Below, one piece after another: positions 1 through 8,557 of a DNA stretch of 64,000 nt. The DNA comes from Paraburkholderia sp. IMGN_8 (GTDB lineage Bacteria > Pseudomonadota > Gammaproteobacteria > Burkholderiales > Burkholderiaceae), in NCBI RefSeq assembly GCF_038050405.1, contig NZ_CP150900.1, positions 1,302,001-1,366,000 on the forward strand. The letters run 5' to 3'. Position numbers and translations under genes: made by a program. The first letter of the stretch is position 1. Each line of letters opens with the position of its first letter. A model generated the notes under the pieces. It had not been told where the DNA came from. It saw only the letters and a list, made by a program, of their open reading frames with translations, and searched no databases.

Positions 1-1
1 G

Positions 2-61
2 CTCAATGCGCATCCGGAAAAACGCATCGAACAACGCGTCGTCCGCGCGAAAGGAGACTGA
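2..61 (+). CDS. 3-oxoacid CoA-transferase subunit A, C-terminal end (partial)
   Basis: Nineteen codons and a TGA stop are visible; the gene begins before the window. The reading ends in [11 protein letters not shown], which resembles the tail of the alpha subunit of succinyl-CoA:3-oxoacid/3-oxoadipate CoA-transferases. The stop lies 2 bases before the ATG of the beta subunit, the usual arrangement for the two subunits of this heteromeric enzyme. The call rests mainly on the neighbour, because so little of the protein is present. Confidence 0.7.
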   Translation, partial: LNAHPEKRIEQRVVRAKGD

Positions 62-63
62 TC

Positions 64-705
64 ATGGCATGGACTCGTGACGAAATGGCCGCGCGCGCGG
101 CGAAGGAATTGCAGGACGGCTTTTACGTGAACCTCGGCATCGGCTTGCCGACGCTGGTGGCGAACCACGTGCCGCCGGGCGTCGAAGTGTGGCTGCAGTC
201 GGAAAACGGCCTGCTCGGCATCGGCCCGTCGCCGACGGAAGACGAAGTGGATGCCGACCTGATCAACGCCGGCAAGCAGACGGTGACCACACTGCCGGGT
301 TCGTCGATTTTCTCGTCGGCGGATTCGTTCGCGATGATTCGCGGCGGCCACATCAATCTGGCGATTCTGGGCGCGATGCAGATCAGCAAGAAGGGCGATC
401 TGGCCAACTGGATGATCCCGGGCAAGATGATCAAGGGCATGGGCGGTGCGATGGACCTTGTGGCGGGCGTCAAGCGCGTGGTCGTGCTGATGGAGCATGT
501 CGCGAAGGGCGATCAGCACAAGATCCTCGAAGAATGCACATTGCCGCTGACGGGCGTGGGTGTGGTCGATCAGATCATCACCGACCTCGGCGTGATCGAA
601 GTGACGGAAGACGGTCTGAAGGTGACCGAACTGGCGCCGGGTGTCAGTGTCGAGGAAATCAAGGCGAAGACCGGCGCGCCGCTCGATGTGAGCGCGGTGA
701 ACTGA
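64..705 (+). CDS. scoB: 3-oxoacid CoA-transferase subunit B
   Basis: Beta subunit (213 aa, the usual length) of a family I CoA-transferase, which moves CoA from succinyl-CoA to a 3-oxo acid (acetoacetate or 3-oxoadipate) in the cytoplasm. The SENGLLGIG motif around residue 46 holds Glu47, which by family knowledge forms the covalent glutamyl-CoA intermediate. The N-terminal LGIGLPT loop is also typical. The ribosome-binding site AAAGGAG lies just before the ATG, inside the end of subunit A. The sequence alone does not separate acetoacetate (scoB) from 3-oxoadipate (pcaJ) specificity; no pca genes are visible nearby, so scoB is preferred. Confidence 0.9.
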   Translation: MAWTRDEMAARAAKELQDGFYVNLGIGLPTLVANHVPPGVEVWLQSENGLLGIGPSPTEDEVDADLINAGKQTVTTLPGSSIFSSADSFAMIRGGHINLAILGAMQISKKGDLANWMIPGKMIKGMGGAMDLVAGVKRVVVLMEHVAKGDQHKILEECTLPLTGVGVVDQIITDLGVIEVTEDGLKVTELAPGVSVEEIKAKTGAPLDVSAVN

Positions 706-772
706 GTTGCGTCGTGGGCCGGTCAGTGTTTATGAACCTGACCTGACTGGCGCGGCGGCAGAGCATGATCCG

Positions 773-808
773 AAGCGGGTGAGGCGTGAGTCTCGCCCGC
801 TTTGTTTT
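773..808 (+). terminator. Rho-independent terminator after scoB
   Basis: Eleven-base-pair stem (773-783 with 792-802, one G-U pair), a short loop, then a T-rich run. It sits 70 bases after the scoB stop and would end the scoAB transcript. Confidence 0.75.
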
Positions 809-972
809 GTGCGGCGCGTGTTTGTTCCCGTGTTTGTTCCAATTCGGCTCGTCTTAGACCGTTCGGCCGATCCTTACCGCGCGGCAAAGCGGTTTACAAT
901 CGTTTGCAGGTTGGACGCTCAATTCTGCTCGGCCTTTGGACCGCGCAGCGCCGCTTTTGCAAGGAACCCTCG

Positions 973-1884
973 ATGACCGCAACGTTCGCTTCCACCGCCG
1001 AGCGGCCCGTGCCGCGCCAACGTTATGTGCAGTGCGCGAGCGCCGCTGGCTTGCACCGCATTGCCTACACCGAGTGGGGCGATCCGGCCAATCCGCGCGT
1101 GCTGGTCTGCGTGCACGGCTTGACACGCTCAGGGCGCGATTTCGACCGGCTCGCGGCGGAATTCGCCGCCACTTATCGGGTGGTGTGTCCGGATGTGGCG
1201 GGGCGGGGCTTGTCATCGTGGCTCGCCAACCCCAGCTTCTATGGTGTGCCGCAATACGTCGCCGACATGGTGACGCTGATCGCGCGCCTCAATGTCGAAA
1301 CGGTCGACTGGTTCGGCACGTCGATGGGCGGCCTGATCGGACTTGGGCTTGCCGGGTTGCCGGACACGCCGGTCCGCAAGATGCTGCTGAACGACGTCGG
1401 TCCGCATCTGGAACCGGTGGCCGTGGAGCGCATCGGCGATTATCTCGGCAAGCCTGTGCGTTTCGAAACGCTGCAACAAGGTATCGATTACGCTGCGTTG
1501 CTCGCCCAGACTTTCGGCCCGCTCACGCCGGACGAATGGCGTGAGATCAATACGCCGCTTTTGCACGAGCAGGACGGCGGCTGGCAATTCCGCTATGACC
1601 CGCGCATCGCGCAGCCGTTTGCCGCGGCTACCGAAGAGGCGACCAAGCTTGGCGAGGCCGCGCTATGGCATTCGCTGGCTGCATTCCAGGGGCCGGTGCT
1701 GGTGGTGCGCGGTGAGCAGTCGGATCTGCTGTCGCGTGAAACCGTGGCGAAGATGGTCGAGTCCGGGCGCGCGGTATCGAGCGTGGAAATCGCAGGCGTC
1801 GGGCATGCACCGGCGTTTCTGTCGGCCGATCAGATCGGCATCGCGAGGCAGTTCTTTATCGGCCCGGCCGCCGAGGCGTCATAA
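973..1884 (+). CDS. alpha/beta-hydrolase fold protein
   Basis: 303-residue cytoplasmic alpha/beta hydrolase. The oxyanion-side motif VHGLTRSG lies near residue 47, the nucleophile elbow GTSMGG puts Ser118 in place, and the acid and base are probably Asp251 and His278 (GVGHAP). The longer frame that opens at 802 is rejected because the family fold starts only after residue 20 of the shorter form and the extension is low-complexity and basic. ATG at 973 follows AAGGAA. A TACAAT hexamer at 895-900 could be its -10 box. The gene stands alone between terminators and ridA; the substrate is unknown. Confidence 0.8.
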   Translation: MTATFASTAERPVPRQRYVQCASAAGLHRIAYTEWGDPANPRVLVCVHGLTRSGRDFDRLAAEFAATYRVVCPDVAGRGLSSWLANPSFYGVPQYVADMVTLIARLNVETVDWFGTSMGGLIGLGLAGLPDTPVRKMLLNDVGPHLEPVAVERIGDYLGKPVRFETLQQGIDYAALLAQTFGPLTPDEWREINTPLLHEQDGGWQFRYDPRIAQPFAAATEEATKLGEAALWHSLAAFQGPVLVVRGEQSDLLSRETVAKMVESGRAVSSVEIAGVGHAPAFLSADQIGIARQFFIGPAAEAS

Positions 1885-1966
1885 TATGTAGTTCCGTGCG
1901 GCGTTCTGAAGGGATGTAATGCGGAACGCATTTTCGATCAACGCTCAACCAACCTCAGGATTCTTC

Positions 1967-2320
1967 ATGGCAGTCATTCGTCACCACGTCGGCAAGCGCC
2001 TCTCGGAAATCGCCGTGCACAACGGCGCCGTATACCTCGCGGGCCAGATCGCCGAAGACGCGGATCAGGACATCACGGGTCAGACGCGCGAAGTGCTCGG
2101 CCACATCGACCGTCTGCTGGCTGAAGTGAACAGCGACAAATCGCATTTGCTGTCGGTGCAGATCTTCATCTCCGACATGGCGCATTTCGCCGGTATGAAC
2201 GCTGTGTGGGACGAGTGGGTCGCACAAGGCGCTACGCCGCCGCGCGCTACCGTCGAAGCCAAGCTCGCGAACCCGAAGTGCCTCGTCGAAGTGGTCGTGG
2301 TCGCTGCGCAGCGCAGCTAA
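1967..2320 (+). CDS. RidA family protein
   Basis: 117-residue member of the RidA/YjgF/YER057c family, small trimeric proteins that hydrolyse reactive enamine/imine intermediates or bind small ligands. The sequence begins VIRHHVGKRLSEIAVHNG and carries the conserved GQI and PPRATVEAKLA segments, including the Arg expected to bind the substrate carboxylate. The start is ATG 1967; an upstream in-frame extension to 1919 lacks family similarity. It lies 62 bases before relA in the same direction. This looks like the short RidA subgroup rather than the canonical one, so activity on 2-aminoacrylate is not certain. Confidence 0.85.
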   Translation: MAVIRHHVGKRLSEIAVHNGAVYLAGQIAEDADQDITGQTREVLGHIDRLLAEVNSDKSHLLSVQIFISDMAHFAGMNAVWDEWVAQGATPPRATVEAKLANPKCLVEVVVVAAQRS

Positions 2321-2382
2321 GCCATTGTTGTTTTTGCTGTTGAAATTCCGTTGATCCGTCCCGCCTGGCGGCACGCCGCACC

Positions 2383-4629
2383 ATGACTACCGAAACAACT
2401 GTTCCACACACGCCAACGCCTCTTCCTTCCTTCGACGAAGCGATGGCGTTCGTGCGCGAACACGCGGGCGAGGTGCGGCTGTCGTCGGGCGAGTTGCTGG
2501 CGGAGCATGCGGCGGGTACGGCGTCGATCATGCGTACACTCAACGTCGATCCGCCGGCGGTGCTGGCGGCGGCGCTGTTTGCGCTGACGCCGCATCTGCA
2601 GGACCCGGAGCGCGTGATCGCCGACAACTTCGGCGAAGAGGTCGCGCAACTGGTCGGCGACGTGCGCAAGCTGTTGCGCTTGGGCACAGTGAGCTTGCGC
2701 GCCGCGCAGAATGCGATTCCCGAAGCCGGGCGTGACGCACAAGCGGCGCGCCGCGCGCAGGTCGAGGCGCTGCGCAAGATGCTGCTCGCATTCGCGCAAG
2801 ACATTCGAGTGGTGTTGATCCGGCTCGCGTCGCGACTGCAATCGCTGCGCTATTACGCGGCGGCGAAAGTGACGCCGTCGCCCGACGTCGCGCGCGAGAC
2901 GCTCGATATTTACGCGCCGCTCGCCAATCGTCTGGGCATCTGGCAACTGAAGTGGGAACTTGAAGACCTCGCGTTCCGTTTCGAAGAGCCCGTCACCTAC
3001 AAGCGCATCGCCAGGCTGCTCGATGAAAAGCGCATCGAGCGCGAGAGCTATGTCGAGCAGGCGATCGCGCGCTTGCAGCAGGAACTGGCTGCAGCGCACA
3101 TTCGCGCTGAAGTCAGTGGCCGGCCGAAACACATCTACAGCATCTGGCGAAAGATGCGCGGCAAGGAGCTGGACTTCGCCGAACTGCACGACGTGCGTGC
3201 GTTTCGCGTGATCGTGCCGGATATCAAGGATTGCTACACCGTGCTCGGCATCGTGCACAACCTGTGGCAACCGGTGCCGAAAGAGTTCGACGACTACATC
3301 TCGCGGCCCAAGCCGAATGGCTATAAATCTCTGCACACGGTCGTCATCGGCGACGACGGCCGCGCATTCGAAGTGCAGATCCGCACGCAGGAAATGCATC
3401 AGTTCGCTGAGTACGGCGTGGCAGCGCACTGGCGCTATAAGGAAGCGGGCACGCGTGGTTACGGCGGCCAGTTCAGCGCCGACGAGAAGTACGACGAGAA
3501 GATTGCGTGGCTGCGTCAGCTGCTCGCGTGGAAAGACGAAGTATCCGAAGGCGAGCACGGCGAGAAGCGCGCCGCACAGCCGTGGGAACAACTGCGCCAG
3601 GCTACGCTGGACGACGACCACATTTACGTGCTCACACCGCAAGCGCGGGTGATCCCGTTGCCGCACGGCGCCACGCCGGTGGACTTCGCGTATCACCTGC
3701 ATAGCGAGCTCGGGCATCGCTGCCGTGGCGCGCGCGTCGACGGCGCGATGGTGCCGCTCAACACGCCATTGCAAAACGGCCAGACGGTCGAGATCGTCAC
3801 GGTGAAAGAGGGCGGTCCTTCGCGCGACTGGCTCAACCCGCAGCTGGGGTATCTGCAGAGTTCGCGGGGACGGCAGAAAGTGCGCGCGTGGTTCAATGCC
3901 GTCGAGGTACAGGAGCACATCGCGAGCGGCCGGGCGATGGTCGAAAAGACCTTGCAGCGCGAGGGCAAGACTTCGGTCAATCTCGATCAGCTTGCTGCGA
4001 AACTGGGCTTCAAGACCACCGACGATCTGTTTTCCGTGGTCGGCAAGGAAGAGTTCAGTCTGCGGCTGGTCGAGCAGGCGCTGCACGACGCGCCGCCGCC
4101 CGAGCCTGTGGTCGAAGCGCCGGAGCAGTTCGAGAAACGGAGCAGCGGCGCGAGCGTTGCGCGCGGTGCGTCGACCGGCGTGCTGGTGGTCGGCGTCGAC
4201 GCATTGCTCACCCAATTGGCGCGCTGCTGCCGGCCCGCACCGCCCGATGAGATCAGCGGCTTTGTCACGCGCGGCAAAGGCATGTCGATTCATCGCAGCG
4301 ATTGCCCGACTTTCCTGCGCATGGCTGAACGTGCGCCCGAGCGCGTGCTGCAAACCGCGTGGTCCGCGGATGTGATGAGCGGCCGCGGCCAGTCCGTCTA
4401 TCCGGTCGACCTCACGATCGACGCAACGGATCGGCAAGGCCTGCTGCGCGATATCTCCGAAGTGTTCGCGCGCGAAAAGATGAATGTGATCGGCGTGAAG
4501 ACGCAGACACGTCGCAATGCCGCGTTCATGCAGTTCACTGTCGAGGTGTCGAGTGCCGCGCAGATTCAGCGCGCGTGTACGCTGCTCGGCGAAGTGACGG
4601 GTGTGGTGCGCGCTTCGCGCAAGGGGTGA
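2383..4629 (+). CDS. relA: GTP pyrophosphokinase RelA (stringent response)
   Basis: 748-residue ribosome-associated (p)ppGpp synthetase. Domain order: degenerate HD hydrolase domain (about 25-180, where the metal-binding HD pair is replaced by ALFALTP), synthetase domain (about 230-360, with YSIWRKM, ELHDVRAFR and NGYKSLHT), TGS (about 410-475), the Cys-rich conserved Cys domain (about 600-640) and a C-terminal ACT domain. The synthetase loop carries EFDD at 301-304, the signature of monofunctional Mg-dependent RelA as opposed to RFKD in bifunctional Rel/SpoT enzymes. With the dead HD domain, this makes it a synthesis-only enzyme. A hydrolase (SpoT) must be encoded elsewhere. Confidence 0.95.
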   Translation: MTTETTVPHTPTPLPSFDEAMAFVREHAGEVRLSSGELLAEHAAGTASIMRTLNVDPPAVLAAALFALTPHLQDPERVIADNFGEEVAQLVGDVRKLLRLGTVSLRAAQNAIPEAGRDAQAARRAQVEALRKMLLAFAQDIRVVLIRLASRLQSLRYYAAAKVTPSPDVARETLDIYAPLANRLGIWQLKWELEDLAFRFEEPVTYKRIARLLDEKRIERESYVEQAIARLQQELAAAHIRAEVSGRPKHIYSIWRKMRGKELDFAELHDVRAFRVIVPDIKDCYTVLGIVHNLWQPVPKEFDDYISRPKPNGYKSLHTVVIGDDGRAFEVQIRTQEMHQFAEYGVAAHWRYKEAGTRGYGGQFSADEKYDEKIAWLRQLLAWKDEVSEGEHGEKRAAQPWEQLRQATLDDDHIYVLTPQARVIPLPHGATPVDFAYHLHSELGHRCRGARVDGAMVPLNTPLQNGQTVEIVTVKEGGPSRDWLNPQLGYLQSSRGRQKVRAWFNAVEVQEHIASGRAMVEKTLQREGKTSVNLDQLAAKLGFKTTDDLFSVVGKEEFSLRLVEQALHDAPPPEPVVEAPEQFEKRSSGASVARGASTGVLVVGVDALLTQLARCCRPAPPDEISGFVTRGKGMSIHRSDCPTFLRMAERAPERVLQTAWSADVMSGRGQSVYPVDLTIDATDRQGLLRDISEVFAREKMNVIGVKTQTRRNAAFMQFTVEVSSAAQIQRACTLLGEVTGVVRASRKG

Positions 4630-4724
4630 CGCGCGTGCCCGGCAGCCTGTATCGGCGCGCATCCGCTGAGACCGCCGAGACATTAGCGTGTGAGTAGAAA
4701 TTTAAAGTCAGTGCATAAAAGTAC

Positions 4725-4753
4725 TTGCCAAGCGATGTGCGGCTCCATATAAT
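4725..4753 (+). promoter_or_regulatory. sigma-70 promoter of tRNA-Val
   Basis: TTGCCA at 4725-4730 and TATAAT at 4748-4753 are separated by exactly 17 bases. The tRNA starts 12 bases after the -10 box, so the 5' leader would be very short. No terminator is visible between tRNA-Val and the thrS leader, so this promoter could also read into thrS. Confidence 0.75.
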
Positions 4754-4764
4754 CTCGTTTCTTC

Positions 4765-4841
4765 AGGCTCGTAGCTCAGCTGGTTAGAGCACCACCTTGA
4801 CATGGTGGGGGTCGTTGGTTCGAGTCCAATCGAGCCTACCA
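4765..4841 (+). tRNA. tRNA-Val (anticodon GAC)
   Basis: 77-base cloverleaf. The seven-pair acceptor stem AGGCTCG/CGAGCCT, D arm TAGCTCAGCTGGTTAGAGC, anticodon stem CCACC/GGTGG with loop TTGACAT (anticodon GAC), T arm with GGTTCGAGTCC, and an encoded CCA are all present. Confidence 0.97.
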
Positions 4842-4917
4842 ACGAAAGAGGAATTCCGGTTTTGCCGGGGTTTCGCAAGCTGCAGGAAGCGCCTCGGCGC
4901 AAAAGGCGAATACGGTT

Positions 4918-4962
4918 ATGACACCGCGAACGTTGACCGAAACTACTTCGGAGCGACGCTAG
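4918..4962 (+). CDS. candidate threonine-rich leader peptide of thrS
   Basis: A 14-codon frame, MTPRTLTETTSERR, with five Thr codons (ACA, ACG, ACC, ACT, ACT), three of them in a four-codon cluster (ACC-GAA-ACT-ACT). It ends 40 bases before an intrinsic terminator at 5003-5038, which in turn lies 54 bases before thrS. A weak AAAAGG ribosome site is 11 bases upstream. The layout matches amino-acid attenuators such as thrL, where stalling at cognate codons prevents terminator formation. A partial alternative pairing is visible: TCGAGG at 4963-4968 can pair with CCTCGA at 5012-5017, which overlaps the terminator. Translation and regulation are inferred, not shown. Confidence 0.4.
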   Translation: MTPRTLTETTSERR

Positions 4963-5002
4963 TCGAGGACCACTTTCGCCAATGTAGTTTGCAGGAAATG
5001 TG

Positions 5003-5038
5003 AATGCGGCCCCTCGAAAGCGGGGCCGCATTTTTTTT
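5003..5038 (+). terminator. intrinsic terminator or attenuator in front of thrS
   Basis: Eleven-base-pair GC-rich stem (5003-5013 with 5022-5032), an eight-base loop and a run of eight T. It stands between tRNA-Val and thrS, only 54 bases before the thrS ATG, and no convincing promoter is visible in those 54 bases. It therefore either ends the tRNA transcript or works as a conditional terminator in the thrS leader. Confidence 0.8.
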
Positions 5039-5091
5039 GGCTTGTTTGATGGTTGTATGTGCCGCCGCCGGTCGGCACCACGGAGAACGCA

Positions 5092-6999
5092 ATGGTTTCG
5101 ATACGTCTGCCTGACGGTTCTGTTCGACAGTACGAGCATCCGGTGACCGTCGCCGAAGTGGCCGCGTCGATCGGCCCCGGTCTCGCGAAGGCCGCACTCG
5201 GCGGCAAGATCGACGGCGAGTTGGTGGACACGTCCACGCTGATCGATCGCGACGTGGCGCTCGCCATCGTCACCGAAAAAGACCTCGACGGTCTCGACAT
5301 CATTCGTCACTCTGCGGCGCACTTGCTCGCGTACGCGGTGAAGGATCTGTACCCGGAAGCGCAAGTCACAATCGGTCCGGTGATCGACAACGGCTTTTAC
5401 TACGACTTCGCCTACAGCCGTCCCTTCACGCCTGAAGATCTCGAGAAGATCGAAAAGCGCATGCAGGAACTCGCGAAGAAAGACGAGCCGGTCTCGCGCC
5501 GCGTGGTGACGCGCGGCGAAGCGGTGGACTATTTCAAGAGCATCGGCGAAAAGTACAAGGCCGAGATCATTGAGTCGATCCCTGTTACCGATGAAATCAG
5601 GTTGTACTCGCATGGCGGTTTCACCGACCTGTGCCGCGGCCCGCACGTGCCGTCCACCGGCAAGCTGAAGGTCTTCAAGCTGATGAAGGTGGCCGGCGCC
5701 TACTGGCGCGGCGATTCGAAGAACGAACAGCTGCAGCGCATTTACGGTACGGCCTGGACGAAGAAGGAAGACCAGGAAGCGTATCTGCACATGCTCGAAG
5801 AGGCGGAGAAGCGCGATCACCGCAAGCTCGGCAAGCAACTCGATCTGTTCCACATGCAGGACGAGTCGCCGGGCATGGTGTTCTGGCATCCGCGCGGCTG
5901 GACGCTGTGGCAGCAGGTCGAGCAGTACATGCGCCGCCGCGTGAACGGCGCCGGCTACCTCGAAATCAAGACGCCGATGATCATGGACCGCTCGTTGTGG
6001 GAAGCGTCGGGCCACTGGCAGAACTATCGTGAAAACATGTTCACGACGGAATCGGAAAAGCGCGACTACGCGATCAAGCCGATGAACTGTCCGGGTCACG
6101 TGCAGGTGTTCAATCACGGTCTGCGCTCGTATCGCGATCTGCCGCTGCGTTACGCGGAATTCGGCTCGTGCCATCGCAATGAATCGTCGGGCGCGCTGCA
6201 CGGTCTGATGCGCGTGCGCGGCTTCGTGCAGGACGACGCACACATTTTCTGTACCGAAGACCAGTTCATCAGCGAATCGATCGCGTTCAATACGCTGGCG
6301 ATGAGCGTGTACAAGGACTTCGGCTTCGATCACATCGACATCAAGCTGTCGCTGCGCCCGGATGCGCGCGCCGGCACGGATGAAACGTGGGATCGCGCGG
6401 AGCAAGGCCTGCGCGAAGCGCTGACCGCCTGCGGCGTGACCTGGGAAGAGTTGCAGGGCGAGGGCGCGTTCTACGGCCCGAAGGTCGAGTACCACATCAA
6501 GGACGCGCTTGGCCGCTCGTGGCAATGCGGCACGTTGCAGCTCGATATGGTGCTGCCGGAGCGTCTGGGTGCTGAATATGTGGCAGAAGACAACAGTCGC
6601 CGCCGGCCGATCATGTTGCACCGGGCAATCGTCGGATCAATGGAGCGTTTTCTCGGTATTCTGATCGAGCACCATGCTGGTGCAATGCCGTCATGGCTCG
6701 CACCGATGCAGGTTGTGGTGATGAATATCGCGGAAAGTCAGGCCGAATATGCACAGTCTCTAGCCCAATCGTTGCAAAAACAAGGGGTTAGAGTGGAGGC
6801 TGATTTGCGAAACGAGAAGATTAGCTATAAAATACGGGAGCACACGCTGGAAAAGGTGCCGTATCTCCTTGTGGTCGGCGATAAAGAGCGTGATGCCCAA
6901 ACGGTAGCCGTGCGTGCCCGTGGTGGTGTCGATCTGGGTGTGATGCCCCTCGATGCCTTCATTGAGCGTCTGCGTCAGGACGTGCAGTCGTTCAACTGA
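5092..6999 (+). CDS. thrS: threonine--tRNA ligase
   Basis: 635-residue class II aminoacyl-tRNA synthetase that charges tRNA-Thr. Domain order: TGS (1-60), the editing domain with its HSAAHLL motif (from about 76), catalytic core (about 245-530, with the zinc-ligand motif MNCPGHV and class II motif 2 near FGSCHRNE), and the C-terminal anticodon-binding domain (about 535-635). The start ATG 5092 (MVSIRLPDG) matches the usual N terminus; the frame opening at 5053 is an extension without family support. It is followed at 49 bases by infC, the classic thrS-infC-rpmI-rplT order. The preceding leader may regulate it (see the leader-peptide and terminator entries). Confidence 0.97.
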   Translation: MVSIRLPDGSVRQYEHPVTVAEVAASIGPGLAKAALGGKIDGELVDTSTLIDRDVALAIVTEKDLDGLDIIRHSAAHLLAYAVKDLYPEAQVTIGPVIDNGFYYDFAYSRPFTPEDLEKIEKRMQELAKKDEPVSRRVVTRGEAVDYFKSIGEKYKAEIIESIPVTDEIRLYSHGGFTDLCRGPHVPSTGKLKVFKLMKVAGAYWRGDSKNEQLQRIYGTAWTKKEDQEAYLHMLEEAEKRDHRKLGKQLDLFHMQDESPGMVFWHPRGWTLWQQVEQYMRRRVNGAGYLEIKTPMIMDRSLWEASGHWQNYRENMFTTESEKRDYAIKPMNCPGHVQVFNHGLRSYRDLPLRYAEFGSCHRNESSGALHGLMRVRGFVQDDAHIFCTEDQFISESIAFNTLAMSVYKDFGFDHIDIKLSLRPDARAGTDETWDRAEQGLREALTACGVTWEELQGEGAFYGPKVEYHIKDALGRSWQCGTLQLDMVLPERLGAEYVAEDNSRRRPIMLHRAIVGSMERFLGILIEHHAGAMPSWLAPMQVVVMNIAESQAEYAQSLAQSLQKQGVRVEADLRNEKISYKIREHTLEKVPYLLVVGDKERDAQTVAVRARGGVDLGVMPLDAFIERLRQDVQSFN

Positions 7000-7048
7000 G
7001 CCACTTGGCAGCGCGGCTTGTTTTTTTAATTTTTAGAGGAAACGTAAC

Positions 7049-7573
7049 ATCGCTACTGATAAGTCTGCGCACCGCATCAACGGTGAAATTACGGCACCCG
7101 AGGTGCGTCTGGTCGGAGTCGAGAACGAACCGCTCGGCATCGTGAAACTCGCTGATGCGTTCCGCATGTCGGAACAGCAAGACGTGGACCTGGTCGAAAT
7201 CGCTCCGCAAGCGGTTCCGCCGGTTTGCCGCTTGATGGACTACGGCAAGTTCAAGTACTCGGAAGCGAAGAAGCAACACGAGGCCAAGCTCAAGCAGAAG
7301 GTCGTCCAGGTCAAGGAAGTCAAATTCCGCCCGGGTACCGATGACGGTGACTACAACGTCAAGCTGCGCAACCTTATTCGCTTCCTCGAAGACGGCGACA
7401 AGACGAAAATCACGTTGCGTTTCCGTGGCCGCGAAATGGCCCACCAGGAAATCGGTATGCGCATGCTCGAGCGCCTGCGCACGGACCTCGACGAAGTCGG
7501 TCAGGTCGAGCAAATGCCGAAAATGGAAGGGCGCCAGATGATCATGGTGCTCGCTCCGAAGAAAAAGAAGTAA
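7049..7573 (+). CDS. infC: translation initiation factor IF-3, ATC start codon
   Basis: 174-residue IF-3, which binds the 30S subunit and enforces start-codon and initiator-tRNA selection. The conserved N terminus ([19 protein letters not shown]) lies in front of the first ATG (7103), so translation must start at ATC 7049, preceded by the ribosome site AGAGGA. A rare AUU/AUC/AUA start is the known basis of infC autoregulation in enterobacteria: IF-3 discriminates against its own start codon. The basic linker ([11 protein letters not shown]) and C-terminal domain ending in APKKKK are intact. Annotating from the ATG would cut 18 residues of the N domain. Confidence 0.93.
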   Translation: MATDKSAHRINGEITAPEVRLVGVENEPLGIVKLADAFRMSEQQDVDLVEIAPQAVPPVCRLMDYGKFKYSEAKKQHEAKLKQKVVQVKEVKFRPGTDDGDYNVKLRNLIRFLEDGDKTKITLRFRGREMAHQEIGMRMLERLRTDLDEVGQVEQMPKMEGRQMIMVLAPKKKK

Positions 7574-7812
7574 GTCTGGCTGCGCGCCATGCGGCGCGCG
7601 CTAGTTGTACAAGATTCAAACGATGCTGCGGCGGGTGTCCGGTGCAGCATCGGCAGGTTTCGGAACGGTGTCCAGGCAAATGGGCGCCGATTCCTGAAAA
7701 GCGGCCGCCAGCAGCATCGGTGGTCTGCATACCAAGTGGAGTGGGTTTCGAAGGGCGGGTTGTGGCCATCTGGCCGACCGCACACCCATATCCATCTAAT
7801 AATGGAGTTGTC

Positions 7813-8010
7813 ATGCCGAAGATGAAGACCAAGAAGAGTGCTGCAAAGCGCTTCGTGGTGCGTCCGGGCGGTACCGTTAAGCGCGGTCAAGCCTTCAAGC
7901 GCCACATTCTTACCAAGAAAACCACCAAGAACAAACGCCATTTGCGCGGTTCGACGGCAGTTCATGATGCAGATATGAACTCCGTGCGCGCAATGCTGCC
8001 GTTCGCTTAA
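7813..8010 (+). CDS. rpmI: 50S ribosomal protein bL35
   Basis: 65-residue, strongly basic ribosomal protein with the canonical [14 protein letters not shown] start and the HILTKK and KRHLRG segments. The start ATG 7813 has GGAG nearby. It lies 239 bases after infC and 29 bases before rplT. In E. coli, L20 represses rpmI through RNA structure in the infC-rpmI gap; the long gap here (7574-7812) leaves room for such control and holds a GC-rich hairpin near 7580-7600, but no L20 site can be proven by eye. Confidence 0.97.
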   Translation: MPKMKTKKSAAKRFVVRPGGTVKRGQAFKRHILTKKTTKNKRHLRGSTAVHDADMNSVRAMLPFA

Positions 8011-8039
8011 CCCTTAACCGAAACTCATAGGAGCGAAAC

Positions 8040-8399
8040 ATGCCTCGAGTAAAACGTGGGGTTACCGCACGGGCCCGTCACAAGAAGATCATCAAGCTGG
8101 CCAAGGGTTACCGCGGCCGTCGCAATAACGTCTATCGCATCGCCAAGCAGGCGGTCATGCGCGCAGGTCAATACGCCTACCGCGATCGCCGCAACAAGAA
8201 GCGTGTGTTCCGTGCATTGTGGATCACGCGTATCAACGCGGCGGTGCGTCAGCACGACATGACGTACAGCGTGTTCATCAACGGCCTGAAGAAGGCCTCG
8301 ATCGAACTCGACCGCAAGGTGCTGGCCGACATGGCTGTGTTCGACAAGGCTGCTTTTGCTGCGATCGTTCAGCAGGTGAAAGCCGCCGTTGCAGCCTGA
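8040..8399 (+). CDS. rplT: 50S ribosomal protein bL20
   Basis: 119-residue ribosomal protein with the canonical start [17 protein letters not shown] and the conserved [11 protein letters not shown] and LWITRINAA segments. It binds 23S rRNA during early 50S assembly. The ATG is preceded by ATAGGAG. It is followed by a strong intrinsic terminator before pheS. Confidence 0.97.
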
Positions 8400-8470
8400 T
8401 TGCGCTTTTGGCAATTAAAACTGCGTGGTTCGTTGCAGCGAACATCCGGTAGTCTCGGTGACGCTGCAGC

Positions 8471-8506
8471 AAAAACGGGGCTCCTCACCGAGCCCCGTTT
8501 TTGTTG
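8471..8506 (+). terminator. intrinsic terminator between rplT and pheS
   Basis: Twelve-pair stem (8471-8482 with 8491-8502) flanked by A and T runs, so it can act on either strand. It ends the infC-rpmI-rplT message. It is also only 51 bases before the pheS start, which leaves little room for a separate pheS promoter; partial read-through or attenuation is possible, but no Phe-rich leader frame is visible upstream. Confidence 0.85.
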
Positions 8507-8557
8507 GTAGAACCAGTTTTGCTTCGATTGAACACTGACGTTGAAATGATGGGATCA

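Noticed and set aside
2317..4683. 788-codon open frame on the minus strand opposite relA
   Set aside because: It is antisense to an obvious relA gene, Arg/His-rich with no family features; long open antisense frames are normal in GC-rich DNA.
4708..6621. 637-codon minus-strand frame opposite thrS and tRNA-Val
   Set aside because: It runs through a tRNA gene and a terminator and mirrors thrS codon structure.
8399..8471. Phe-rich leader peptide before pheS
   Set aside because: All frames were read; none has an ATG/GTG start with a cluster of Phe codons.
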